Origin: Bidens hawaiensis
Lineage: Eukaryota > Streptophyta > Magnoliopsida > Asterales > Asteraceae
Direction: 5' to 3'
Length of the DNA stretch: 64,000 nt
Assembly (NCBI GenBank): GCA_021521415.1
Contig: JAIQDT010000824.1
Coordinates: forward strand, 434,001-498,000
This document shows, piece after piece, positions 35,900 through 46,340 of the stretch; positions within the stretch are counted from its first letter, which is position 1, and every line of letters begins with the position of its first letter. A program made the position numbers and the translations under genes. Under the pieces are notes generated by a model. That model did no database searches and was not told the origin of the DNA. It saw only the letters and a program-made list of their open reading frames with translations.

Positions 35900-38421
35900 T
35901 CAACACCTTTTTGAAACCTTTCGGTTTCTGGTAACATAAGAATTCCATATCGGTGGCGGAACAGCATGATAATCCACTGAAGATTTGATGTTCTCGGTAA
36001 CATCATCCTCAGATTTCATATTTGAAGACTTTTTAGGCATAATGTGATCGAGAATACATGATGAAGCAGCATAACTGGTGAATTTTAAATTGACACGCTC
36101 AGTCTCAATCTTGAGTGTTTGTAACTCAAGTTTGAGTGCTGCGTTTTCATCTATGTGCCTGTTAATAGCAATTTGTTTGTCCTCAACCGTGTGTTTTAGC
36201 ATCAAAATGGTTTTCTCATCTTGTAGGATTTTCTCCCACAAGTTCTTTTCACACATTTGAAGCTTATCATATGCTTCCTTAACATACTTCAAGTCCAGTA
36301 AAACATTATCATAATGTTTTCTGACTTCTCTCAGTTCTAAATCTTTAAATTCACACTCATCGCACAATAACTCACATTTTTCACACAAAATAGAGTTTGA
36401 TGTTACCTGATTAGCCATGAGTGCATGTTCAACTAGTTGACTTTCTTCACTTGAATATTCAGATTCTTTGTCAGTAACTTCTTCAAACAGTCCATCAACC
36501 TGATCATCATGGACAGCAGCTGATTCATCCTCGTCTTCTTCTCCAAAGTCTATCTTTCCAAATGGTACCTCTTCTCCATTAAACCAACCTGCAAAACTCT
36601 CAATAATATTAGGTGTAAACAAAGAAGTATGGTAATTAGACGGAGACAGATGAATTTAGTCGTATGTGCGTGGAAAATCGTATTCAGAATCCTCAACTTG
36701 ATCAGCATCAACTTGATCAGCATCAACTTGATCATCATTCAAACTCTTTTCATACAAGTTATCCTCACAAACTTCTGTCACAATCACGTTCCCATTCACA
36801 CCCTTATCCTCTTTCAAACTCATATCCTCCACTTTATCCTCAGTCACATTCTGACTCTCAGTCACACAATCATCCTTAACCACTTTGACCAACTCATTAT
36901 CAACCTGTTCATCTTAACCTATTCAGTACTTTCTTCAACCATACCCTCTTGTCCCTCAACAACCTCAGCAACATTAGCTTGGAACACCGAGTTCCAATTA
37001 AAACCTTCATCGACTTGTGCAGTGGCTGCTTTTGGTTGTAAGTCGATGCTTCAGTATGCTTCTTTCTTTTTGAAGATTCGGCATCACTTTGTGTGGGACG
37101 ATGATAGATTTCTTGCTTGTAATAATCTCTACCAAACGGGTTAGTCCCATTTTCATCGACAATCTTGCTTGTGCATCCCCATTTAAAGTGTCCCTTTTCC
37201 TTGCACCTAAAGCAATGAACCTTTGACTTATCAAAACCTAGTTTTGACAGTAACCCTTCAAGCATATTCTTGCCAGTGATTTCCTTAAAATATTGTGCTC
37301 TACGAATAAAACTAGCCATGCACCATCTGATGTCTATCATTTCCATCTCCTCGGGATCGATCTGGTCATAATCTTCTTTCATCATGTTGTAGTTGCCGAT
37401 CCTCCACGCAACTAGACATTCATAAGATTCCAGAACCGACCCAAGGAATGGCATGTGCTCCTTGACTATTTCAGTAGTCATACCACCAGTATTCTTGATG
37501 ATCACACTATGTTACAATGAAGAACATCTGGATCTGCTGCTTAAGAACTTGATGATGTTTGAGACACTGAGACTATGCCAGAATAGCCGCTACTATATTG
37601 TGGTGTAGCTGGCACGTTACTCACAAAGGCTTGACCCGTTGGTTCCAGACAGAAAGCAGTTTGTATCTTCAGGCTTTGTGAAACAATGGATTGAGAACTC
37701 TTGTAATATAGCCCTATGTCTTGATACCGCAGTGCTCTTCATCTTTTGTTTCTTTCTCGGTTCCAACTCATGAGCTTCCATCTTTTCAATGAATCTAGCA
37801 AGGTTCAAACAGGCATATGCAACAGGATTGGACTACTGAATTATTATGAAGGTGCCCGACTCCTCAGATAAAGCATCAGCAAGCTTATCAATATATTCAT
37901 ATTCAGGCTTGTCAATCCCCAGCCTCTTCATTTCATTCAGTAGGTGACAATACCTTTCAACAAGCTGTGCAAACGATTCACCTTTAACCTGGGTGAATAT
38001 ATCAAACTCCTTCTTAAGCAATGCCATTTTGCTTTTCCTCTTGTCTGGATTACCCCTGTCTTTGTTCAACAGGGCTTGCCAGTTGGAAGATCTCAGCGTT
38101 GATTGCTTGCTGAAATAGATTCAACATTTTCTTTTCTTTCAGAAAGGTTGCCTTATCTCGTTTTTCAATTTGAGACAATTTGTAGTTGCTTCCATTCTCA
38201 TTCTTGGGAATTATGTATTCCTCCTCAACAGCTGTCCAAGTCTCATAGTTCAAAGCTTGCACATAGATCTCGAATTTGTCAGCCCATGATGGATAGTCTT
38301 CAATCCTATGCAGCTTCGGAGGCTTATTAGAAGTACCCATCTCGTTCTCCAGGTTAATGTTCAGTAACAAGGCTGATGGCTGAGACACATAAGCACTCAG
38401 ATTATCCATGGTTTCAGTCAA
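35900..38421 (-). pseudogene. Element C gag with one zinc knuckle, broken
   Basis: On the minus strand gag starts MTETMDNLSAYVS at 38,421 (the second Met, at 38,409, may be the true start). It runs through YPSWADKFEIYVQALNYETW and, after a frameshift near 38,060, FDIFTQVKGESFAQLVERY. A stop lies at 37,833 and further damage before 37,505. The next block has SYECLVAWRIGNYNMMKEDYD and an intact CX2CX4HX4C knuckle, CFRCKEKGHFKWGC, at about 37,200. The C-terminal part (36,622-35,900) is acidic, then coiled coil. It would have formed particles and bound RNA. Confidence 0.82.
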
Positions 38422-38869
38422 AGATCAAGATCAAAGTTTCAAAAAGATTGGAATTAGGTCAACGGATATGTTGAGTCAAACAGATATGATCTGGTCAACG
38501 GATATGTCAAACAACGGATATGCATTAAACTTTGGATATGAGTCAACGGATAAGTATGGCGGATATGTTTCTGGTCAAACGTATATGTCAAGAGTCAATG
38601 GATATTATAATGAGTGTATATGTTTTCAGCAGATATCATATGCGGCGTATATGTTATGCACTATAATACATATACGCCAGGAATGAAATGAAATGAACTT
38701 TGACATTTTGAATTAGATTTTGTAAATGAATTGAGATGAAACTTCGTAGATTTTGTCATGGATGTATAATGAATGGATGATGAAAATTCAAAAAATTTGA
38801 ATGGTGAAAAATGAAGATAGATAGAAAAGACTTGATTTCTTTCGTTTTCCAAGCGAATACGAACCTAAT
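38422..38869 (-). other. Element C leader with GGATATG motifs
   Basis: Untranslated sequence between primer site and gag. Repeated GTCAACGGATATG and CGTATATG words fill 38,440-38,690; the rest is plain AT-rich DNA. Confidence 0.65.
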
Positions 38870-38881
38870 GCTCTGATACCA
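38870..38881 (-). promoter_or_regulatory. Primer binding site of element C (initiator tRNA-Met)
   Basis: The plus strand GCTCTGATACCA reads TGGTATCAGAGC on the minus strand, a perfect match to the consensus, two bases from the LTR. Confidence 0.9.
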
Positions 38882-38883
38882 CT

Positions 38884-39305
38884 TGAAAAGACATTGTGGG
38901 GTGACGTAGAATATACGTACAGATTCGAATGTTATCGCTTGAGCCTCGAAGTGCGGAAACCAACAAGGATAGAAGAACACAAGAAACACTAAGCACATAT
39001 TCATTAATGTAATCAAACGTTTACAAAAGATATGACTTTTGCAGACCACTTTCGCTCTCTACTTTCTCTCTCTAGAATCTGAAAATATGCATAAGTGTTC
39101 CTTTTCACGCATAAGTCAAACTATATATAGGTTTGACAGGAAGACACACTATAGCGCATATGCTATACGACCGCATATGTTATGCACCGCATAACTTATG
39201 CGGTATAGTTGACTTATGCACTTACCAAACATACAAAACATACATTTGATATTTAAATCATACTAAACAAACTAAGACCCTAACAATAGACATTAAGCTT
39301 CTGCA
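38884..39305 (-). repeat. Element C 5' LTR
   Basis: The plus strand begins TGAAAAGACATTG and ends AAGCTTCTGCA. Compared with 17,246-17,626 it has extra CT-rich and GCATATG-containing segments and about 30 substitutions by eye. Confidence 0.9.
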
Positions 39306-39640
39306 TGCTTTATACCCTTGAGCTAGCCAAGTAGTTCCTCCATCTGAACCACAGTTTTATTCAAGTACCAGTTCTACAAGCTCAAGTGTAGTTCCTCCTC
39401 CATCTCCACCAAATGTGAATATGAAAGAGGCAGAATAGCATTTTGCCTTCATGGGATCTTTCACGTCTTCCTATAAGCAATTGGTTGGCAGTAAAGTTGC
39501 AACATGTGATTTGGCTGATGAGGATAATGATCAAATCAATCTTGATGATTTGGAATTAATGGATTTAAAATGGTCATGGCAATGATAGTGAGGAAGATAA
39601 AGAAGTTTATGGAAAGGGCTAGAAATGATCTTCGAATACA
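39306..39640 (+). pseudogene. Element D copia gag, 3' piece
   Basis: This continues the gag reading frame broken at 17,245; the 5 bp TGCTT are duplicated on both sides of the insertion. It has a Ser/Pro-rich stretch, then KEAE, stop, HFAFMGSFTSSYKQLVGSK and DDLELMDLKW. The same block in element B reads QQFAFVCAFMTSYEQLVGSK and DDLELMDLKW. Stops after KEAE and beyond DLKW show decay. Similarity ends near 39,640, before a zinc knuckle or protease appears. Confidence 0.8.
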
Positions 39641-40863
39641 ATAATCATTTATCATACATTACATATGCGACACTCTTATACACTTGATTTTCAAAAGTGC
39701 ACTAACCCTAAAATCACAACAACACAATATGTTCTCCATTCACCGCCTTGGCCATCCCGTCAAAGTCCACTGTCACGACCACCGTCTACCCTCGTGAGCA
39801 TCATCCTCTTCCGTTATGACCGTCGATGACTCTTTTATCATTGTTCACAAGTTTATATATTTTAGTCAGTTGATTAATTAACTAACTGAAATTGAAATTG
39901 CTAAAGCTAATTGATCAATTAACCATGAAATTGATCTAATTAATCATCAATTCATCCAAACAAACACATATGCATCTTCATTCAAATCAATTTTTGATAT
40001 GAGCATTATGGGTTTTAACCTTAAAAGTATTAGGTTTGAAGCTTGAACATTTTAAGTTTTAACCTTGAACATTTTATGTTTTAACCTTGAAAAATATCAT
40101 ATTTTAACCTTGAACGTTTTAGGGTTTAACCTTAAGCGTTTTAGGGTTTGAAATTTGACTTGAACGTTTTTGTTTTTTTAACCTTGAACATATTTGCGTT
40201 GCTAATGTACGTTAAGAAATTATTTTACATTAACTCAATATATATACACACACACATATATACTATGATATAAACCCGTGTATTACACGGGTATGCCCTC
40301 ATAAAAAAGGGCTTGGTTATGAAATGTATATATGCTATTTTATAAAAAAATCGTAAGCTAATTAAAAGTATGTCATAATTCATGGATAAAATAAAACTAT
40401 AATTTTAATATTCATGGGTAATCATCAAAAAAGAAACAAAACCCTACGAAAGAAAAAAAAGAATTAGATTTTTTTTGCATTTAAATTTCATTATAGACTT
40501 TCATATGATGACACTATGAATAAACTAAATATAAGATTTTGGATATGATTTTTTAAAAGTGTTTCCCATAACTGTAATGAACATGAATTTCAAAGGCATA
40601 TCTTTTCTCCAAATTCTTTGAAAACATGTATTATAAATTTTCTTGAGAGATCCATGATTTTCACATGCTTTTTCCTCGAATCATTGTGATAATGTTTGTC
40701 ATGTCATAAATTTTTATATTTAAATTTTTATATCTAACTTAATGTCATTGTGTAGACGTTCTTTAGAAGCTGATCATGTTTGTTAAAATTAAGTTAGGGG
40801 TTTTAATTATCAATGAAAAACGATGCAAAACCATATACTAATTACCTGTAAGTGTTCTTGATT
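39641..40863. other. Unassigned AT-rich DNA with a degenerate tandem repeat
   Basis: No gene is visible. At 40,010-40,195 a unit of roughly 25-28 bp based on TTTTAACCTTGAACATTTTA is repeated about six times with drift. At 40,274-40,292 there is an exact hairpin ACCCGTGT-ATT-ACACGGGT. The remainder is low-GC sequence without recognised features. Confidence 0.6.
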
Positions 40864-40984
40864 TGTAACACCCTAGGCAAATCCCACATCGGCCGTGTAC
40901 AAGAGAGATCATTGGTTCATAAATAAATGCCCCGCCTCTTAAATCACCAACGCGTTTTCGACTTAATGGTAGTGGATGAGAGGA

Positions 40985-41047
40985 GAGCTCCACAGTTAAG
41001 CGTGTTCAGGTGGGAGTAGTAGCAGGATGGGTGACCTCTTGGGAAGT
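40985..41047 (+). other. 5S rRNA-derived segment in left TRIM LTR
   Basis: Contains AGTTAAGCGTG, GGGAGTAGTAGCAGGATGGG and TGACCTCTTGGGAAGT. These match the 3' half of plant 5S rRNA, including the internal-promoter region, with a few changes. It is not a full 120-bp gene. Confidence 0.88.
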
Positions 41048-41418
41048 ATCCACCTGAGTAACCAAAAACAAATCCTTGAGCTCTTCATGGGCAAAGCGGA
41101 CAATATTGGTGGTGCGAGGGGACGGACGTTAGGTATTAGAGACACTCTTGTGCCGTTCGGGATGGAGGGGCAAACCTCATCAGAGACGGTGAGTCCCTGG
41201 GGGTGTCGCGAGGTACACCTTAGGCGAATCCTACATCCTGGATTGGATGGTGGGGCAAACCTCATCGAGGACGATGAGTCCAAAGGGGGGTGTTTGTAAA
41301 ACACCCTAGGAAAATCCCACATCGGCCGTGGACAAGAGAGATCCTTGGTTCATAAGTAAATGTCATGCCTCTTAAATCACCAACGCGTTTTGGGCTTAAT
41401 TGTAGTAGACGAGAGGAG

Positions 41419-41480
41419 AGCTCCATAGTTAAGCGCGCTCAGGTGGGAGTAGTAGCAGGATGGGTGACCTCCTGAGAAGT
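41419..41480 (+). other. 5S rRNA-derived segment in right TRIM LTR
   Basis: Same segment as in the left LTR (AGTTAAGCGCG, GTAGCAGGATGGGTGACCTCC, GAGAAGT) with independent changes. Confidence 0.88.
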
Positions 41481-41566
41481 ATCCACCCGAGCAACCAAAA
41501 ACAAATCCGTGAGCTCGTCGTGGGCAAAGCGGACAATATTGGTGGTGCGAGGGGCCGGACATTACA

Positions 41567-42430
41567 TGATTGAAGGTGAATCATGCTTGGCCGGAAACAA
41601 ACTTTGGTGAACTGTTTCGTGATTATAGTGTGTTTGTCTGATGATTTTGATGATATGGATGAGTTGAGGTGTTAGTTTAGAGGCTATTTATAGTCTTAAT
41701 TGGAACGTTGGACGTTTAAAGCTCGTAATCGCAATTTTAATACAATCCCGCGGTTTTCCAACCGTTCTAGGATTAAATACGCATTATTTGGACGTTATTA
41801 CAAGTTATTGATGATGTTTATGACTTGGTGTTAGGGTCTAAGGTGTTTATAAGCCTTTAATTGAATTATAACACAAGTTTAATGGTTTTTAAGTGGTGGG
41901 TAGAGTTCCTATTTGGCCGTCGGACTTAACTTATCGGAAAACCGGGTTACTGGAAAGCTGGGTGACGGGGATGGGTTTGTTAAAATACTATAACAACTAA
42001 TTTAAATAATTTTCACTTGTGTCCCCTAGGCTTTCAAGATATCTTAAAACATAATTTAAATTATAATTACATTGTTAACCTTGTACTTTGAAATGTTTTA
42101 AGATCAAAAAGATTGAAATATAATTTACACATTGGATCCCAAACTTTGAATTGTGTTATATACGTAATAAATAGTTATAACAAAATAAACTTGAATATTA
42201 TATTATACTCGTATGGTTTGCCACTTGTTTAAACGTAATAGAACTCTAAACCTCGAGTTTCGTTGATTGAATAAAACGAAAAAGAAAACGAACAAGCGAT
42301 AAACGTAAATCACCATGAATATTATATTAACGAGGAACGTTAAACATGAATACAATGAAACGACGAAATAGTTCGGTTTAACAAATTTAAATAAACATTA
42401 ACGAATGTTACATGAAACGAAACTCGAGAA
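41567..42430. other. Unassigned AT-rich DNA
   Basis: No gene or repeat is recognised. The stretch continues the sequence interrupted by the TRIM. Confidence 0.5.
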
Positions 42431-42464
<34 letters not shown>

Positions 42465-42465
42465 G

Positions 42466-42502
<37 letters not shown>

Positions 42503-42520
42503 ATGTGTGTGTGTGTATAT
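42431..42520. repeat. ATT, TA and GT microsatellites
   Basis: About a dozen ATT units, then a long TA run, then a short TGTG run, all in one block. Spurious ORFs on both strands come from it. Confidence 0.95.
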
Positions 42521-42549
42521 ATTTACAAACAAAAACTGAAAATTCAAAA

Positions 42550-43110
42550 TGGATCGGGTTTTCGGGTTTGAAAGTAACAAATGTTACACTTGCCATAGTC
42601 ACGTTATCTTTACCTTTAATTTCGATCTCGGATCTATCACCAAACTTCACTTGACCCGAAACTCATTCATCCAAGGTAGTAAAAAACTTTTTCTTTCCAG
42701 ACATATAATGACTTGCAACATTGTCTAAGTACCACGTTCCTTCATTCTTTTCATCCTTTTCAAACAAACCAGGGATAACCCTCTCTTAATTCAAGCTTAC
42801 TTTCTTTATCGAACAAACTGCCATGAACAAAGAAGGATCAATATCATCTTTCGTCTTTGTCAAATTCACAATTTCTTTCCCTTTGCTCGGCTCTTTATAT
42901 TCATTCGAGTAGTACCCAATCTTATCTCGGTTATAGCACGTTGCATACTTCCTTTTGTCTTGCCATTCTTCAGGGTTCCTTTTTCGGTATTCACCCCATT
43001 CATCATTCTCACGTTCACCATTCCATCTTGGATTACCTCTCCTCATTCGTTGTATCTTCCATGGCCTCTACCACGCTCACGGTAGTTTTCAACTTTCTTT
43101 TCAGTTTGGG
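42550..43110 (-). pseudogene. Element E copia gag zinc knuckle and protease start, broken
   Basis: On the minus strand: VENYRERGRGHGRYN, RRGNPRWNGERENDEWGEY, a degenerate knuckle CYNRDKIGYYSNEY that has lost two zinc ligands and the His, then KGKEIVNLTK. After a stop, WYLDNVASHYV is recognisable as a copia protease active-site region in which the Asp remains but the following residues are changed, then VKFGDRS-like codons. It continues the gag at 45,718-46,340 across an insertion. Confidence 0.75.
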
Positions 43111-44340
43111 TGAATTATGTGCTAAAAGTAGTTATATAAAAACACGCTAATTTAGACACTAAGTAATAAATTATAGACTCTTAACTTAACTAAAACTACT
43201 AACCGGCAAGTGAACCGGTCGACTCTAGTACAACTAAGTAAGTCCAGAATCGAACCCACGAGACTCTGTAAATACGTAAACTAGCTAGTTAGACTCAACT
43301 ACGAATACGACTATTTATTTATTATTATTGGGGTGTTTTACTAAAACTAATATTAAACTAATCACTAAGACTTAAAGGCGACTTAAACCTGGACTTAATT
43401 CAGATGATGACAAGCAACCACCTAGGCTAGAATCCCTAATGTATCAACTGTCACTTAGTTGGAAAATGCATGCTATGGAACCAGGATCTTAAATTATTCA
43501 TTTAAAGAAAACCCGAACAGGACCCCTAACCCTTCTGAAAGAGACACCTATGGATTTCTATTCAGTTCTTAAAAACACCAGTTTAATTAGACTGGCTTAC
43601 GGTCGCTAATTTATTTTATGATAAGTACCTCTATAAGAAATTCTACCTTACAGCATGGAAATCAAAGGTAGTTTAAAGACTTCACTCGACTAGATAGACA
43701 AAGAAAATAAATCAAACCTAGACTGACTCCTTGCAGAGAACTAAATCTAGCAATTCATCAACCAAGACCTATCACATAATCTATCACCTTACAGCTATTT
43801 AGATTAGCAGCACACTTAGATCTACTTAATTTATTAATATTGTTCCTATGGATTTATTGCAAATCAACCACAAACTAGCCAAAAACACACAGTAGATGAC
43901 CTAACAGAATCCTATCATATGAAACAATCACCAAGGAAACTGCGAAACAATAAAATTTACCAAACAATCCTAAGCACACACATGCACCGAATGAATAAAA
44001 ATAAACCTCTTACTTAACCATAAACCATAACAAAACCAAAATCCAAACTAAGATCTAATATCAACAAAAGTTTATCATAAACCTAAGTGGTTTTGGGGTT
44101 TAGCCAACAACCATACTCAAGAACAAAAGAAAATAAATAAGTTCAAATAATGAGTTCATGACGAAAACAATAAATTCAAACCAAATAATAATGATGTTTG
44201 GATGAGTAGGTATTAAACTCAAAAGCTCTTTGCTCGAACCAACGGTTTTTTTCTCTTCTTATGGCTGCCTTGTGTAGGGTTATCTTTTTTTTCAAACACT
44301 TCCAGCCTCCTTTTTATTGCGGACTCTGCTTTTTTCGTAA
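43111..44340 (-). repeat. LTR-like noncoding insertion in element E
   Basis: Noncoding DNA inserted in gag. Read on the minus strand, 43,265-43,200 shows GTGGGTTCGATTCTGGACTT followed by GGTTCACTTGCCGG, the same layout as near 2,560-2,640. It may be a solo LTR or fragment of an Athila-like element. No termini or duplication could be fixed. Confidence 0.35.
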
Positions 44341-44613
44341 CCCTCCTCTTGGTTTAAAATAATATATTAATATATTAATATCGTCCTCAATGGCTTGCGG
44401 CTCAAGGGTCCTCCCAGAATAATTCCTCTTTTGATTCAAACAACCAACACCAAAAATGTTACTTGTGGGCCCACTTAATTACATTGAAGTATGATCTCAT
44501 ATGATTTTTTGTTATACGTGCTGGCCCATCATCAATCTATATTTGTATGCTGGCATGCAAAAGAGTAAAAAAAAAGAATTAAAATAAAATCCAACGTTTA
44601 TATGTGAATTAGA

Positions 44614-44712
44614 ATTCAATGCACATGACTTCCTTTGTCTTTTCTTTTATGTTATATATATATATATATATATATATATAACATAAAAGAAAAGACAAAG
44701 GAAGTCATGTGC

Positions 44713-44719
<7 letters not shown>
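44614..44719. repeat. Perfect 106-bp palindrome with TA core
   Basis: The left arm ATTCAATGCACATGACTTCC continues through TTTGTCTTTTCTTTTATG into a TA run. The right arm is its exact reverse complement, ending GGAAGTCATGTGCATTGAAT. Arms of about 42 bp match without error by eye. It adjoins another TA run and the MITE at 44,743. Confidence 0.9.
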
Positions 44720-44742
<23 letters not shown>

Positions 44743-44743
<1 letters not shown>

Positions 44744-45497
44744 TAGGTTATAATAAGAAGTATACTTTTGTAGGAAGAATAAGAAGTAATCTTGTCCATT
44801 GATTTTAAATATGAAGGGTTGAAATTAGTTTAGGGGAATCAAGTGTGAACACAAGGTAAAGGACATAAAAGAAATAACACATTTGTTGACTTTCTCTCTC
44901 CACATGCAAGTCACATGCCAAATTACCCTATCATTTTAAAACGTCCATAACTTTTTTTATGACGTTTTTTATTGAAAAACAAATTCATCATAATAACAAG
45001 TGCTTTTTTATCTTTTATATGAGTACCATATTGTAATATAAAAATTAAAAAAAAATTAGTGGGTTTTTTACAAATTGTGTTTTACCGAATTGTGTTTTAC
45101 AAAATTGTGTTATACAATACTATTTTTCATTGTTTTTTTTTCATTGTGTTTTTTCCATTGTGTTATTTACATTGTGTCATACAATTGTGTTTTTTATTGT
45201 GTTTTTATCATTGTGTTGTTTTTCATAGTGTATTTTTCCATTGTGTTTTTTTTCATTGTGTTTTTTCGGACTTTTTCGGCGAGGTGGTGGCGGTGGGTGA
45301 CGGTTGTGGTGGCGGTGGGTGGTGGTGGTTGTAAGAGATGAGTGAATATGTAATTGGGTTTTATGTAAATGGGTTTTTGAAATTAATTTAAGTGGGTTTT
45401 GAGATTAAAGTAAGTGGGTTTTGATATTAAAGTATTAGACTAAAATACCCTCCTTCCTAGCCTTCTTAGGAAAATCAAACTTCTTATTTGAACCTAA
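44743..45497. mobile_element. MITE-like element with TTAGGTT termini
   Basis: The left end TTAGGTTATAATAAGAAGT and the right end ACTTCTTATTTGAACCTAA form inverted repeats of about 19 bp with two mismatches. There is no coding capacity. Inside, a T-rich stretch (45,060-45,270) repeats TTGTGTTTT-like words and a short GGTGG-rich piece follows. TA-rich flanks hide the target duplication, so the superfamily is unclear (Mutator- or mariner-like). Confidence 0.65.
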
Positions 45498-45717
45498 CCC
45501 TATATATATATATATATATATAACTTGACAACCATAATTAATAGATTATGTTTAAAGTTTTACTCGTGTCAAGTTTGCTAAAATCGCTCCATTTTAACTC
45601 GTTTAGTATGAAACATTAACAATCCAGATATGATTCAATTAGGAGTAATTAATATATAAAATCTAGCTTAAAAATATTTAAAAGTGTAGAAAATATTTAT
45701 ATAATAATATGTATATT

Positions 45718-46340
45718 TTAGACCACATCAGTGAACAAGAGTTGACTTTGAGATGAACTTCCATTCACATTCTTGAACTTGTTACTTTCTTTATATGCCT
45801 TTAAACGTCCAATCACATCTTCAAACGTGATTGCTTCGATGTCTTCGAGTAACTCCATCGAAGAAACATGTAAATATTTATCCGGCATAGAGTTCATGAA
45901 TTTTCTTACCAAAACCTCTTCTTCAAGTATCGCTCCCAATCTTTTGTACTTTGACTGTACTCCACCCAACTTCGCTGCATAATCATCAATACTTTCTGTC
46001 TCCCCCATCTAACTCGGCTCTTAGCATTTGAACACAAGGTTTCTGAGTTCTTTCTACACCAAGATAACGAACTCTTAACGCTTCCCAAACATCTTTCGGT
46101 TCTGAATACTTGGCCATCTGAAGTGTCACGTCTTCATGTAGGGTTTGGAAGATAACACCTAAGGCCATAAACTTCTTTCTTTCTTGAATTCCTTATCAAT
46201 CACATCATGCAAACCATTCGCACCCAAAATAATTTTCACACCATGATGCGTAATTGGTCGAAGTTAACTTTGGTGCTTACAAAACAAAACCATCTATTGA
46301 TTCTTTCATTGTTCCTAAACTTCCTTCTTTATCACTAGTC
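45718..46340 (-). pseudogene. Element E copia gag, N-terminal part
   Basis: The minus strand starts MTSDKEGSLGTMKES near 46,340. The typical copia gag opening (PKLTSTNYASWC) follows, then after damage GVIFQTLHEDVTLQMAKYS, PKDVWEALRVRYLG, GETESIDDYAAKLGGVQSKY and LVRKFMNSMPDKYLHV, then FEDVIGRLKAYKE. This is the UBN2-type capsid of copia elements. Frame changes occur near 46,170 and 46,000. The insertion at 43,111-45,717 separates it from its zinc knuckle. Confidence 0.85.

Larger units (their letters stand above)
17246..39305 (-). mobile_element. Element C: Sirevirus-like copia element, host of element B
   Basis: The two LTRs are 17,246-17,626 (3') and 38,884-39,305 (5'), flanked by a perfect TGCTT duplication (17,241-17,245 and 39,306-39,310). 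On the minus strand the order is 5' LTR, primer site (38,870-38,881), leader, gag (38,421-35,900), the tail of integrase plus RT and RNase H (35,533-33,364), spacer, third ORF (about 21,150-17,654), purine tract and 3' LTR. Element B sits in the spacer. Removing B leaves about 12.2 kb. The LTRs differ by roughly 30 substitutions plus several indels by eye, so this insertion is older than B. Confidence 0.9.
40864..41566 (+). mobile_element. Cassandra-like TRIM retrotransposon
   Basis: A 703-bp element with two LTRs (40,864 to about 41,131 and 41,295-41,566), TGTAA...TTACA ends and a perfect 5-bp duplication TGATT (40,859-40,863 and 41,567-41,571). The short internal part (about 163 bp) has a degraded primer site (AGGTATTAGAGA against TGGTATCAGAGC) and a purine tract AAAGGGGGG before the right LTR. 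Each LTR contains a piece of 5S rRNA sequence, the defining feature of Cassandra. There is no coding capacity, so it depends on other elements. Polarity follows from the primer site at left and purine tract at right. Confidence 0.9.

Noticed and set aside
36629..37144. Plus-strand open frame rich in Ile, Leu and His
   Set aside because: Antisense to element C gag and dominated by a repeated ATCAACTTGATCAGC-type sequence.
40985..41480. Functional 5S rRNA genes
   Set aside because: Only about 62 bp of the 3' half is present in each case and both lie inside LTRs of a TRIM with a target duplication.
42398..42654. Open frames on both strands with poly-Leu/Ile/Tyr
   Set aside because: Products of the ATT and TA microsatellites.
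45059..45334. Hydrophobic Phe/Val/Cys-rich open frame of about 90 codons
   Set aside because: It is the translation of a T/G-rich low-complexity tract inside a MITE; the overlapping frame gives an equally hydrophobic product.
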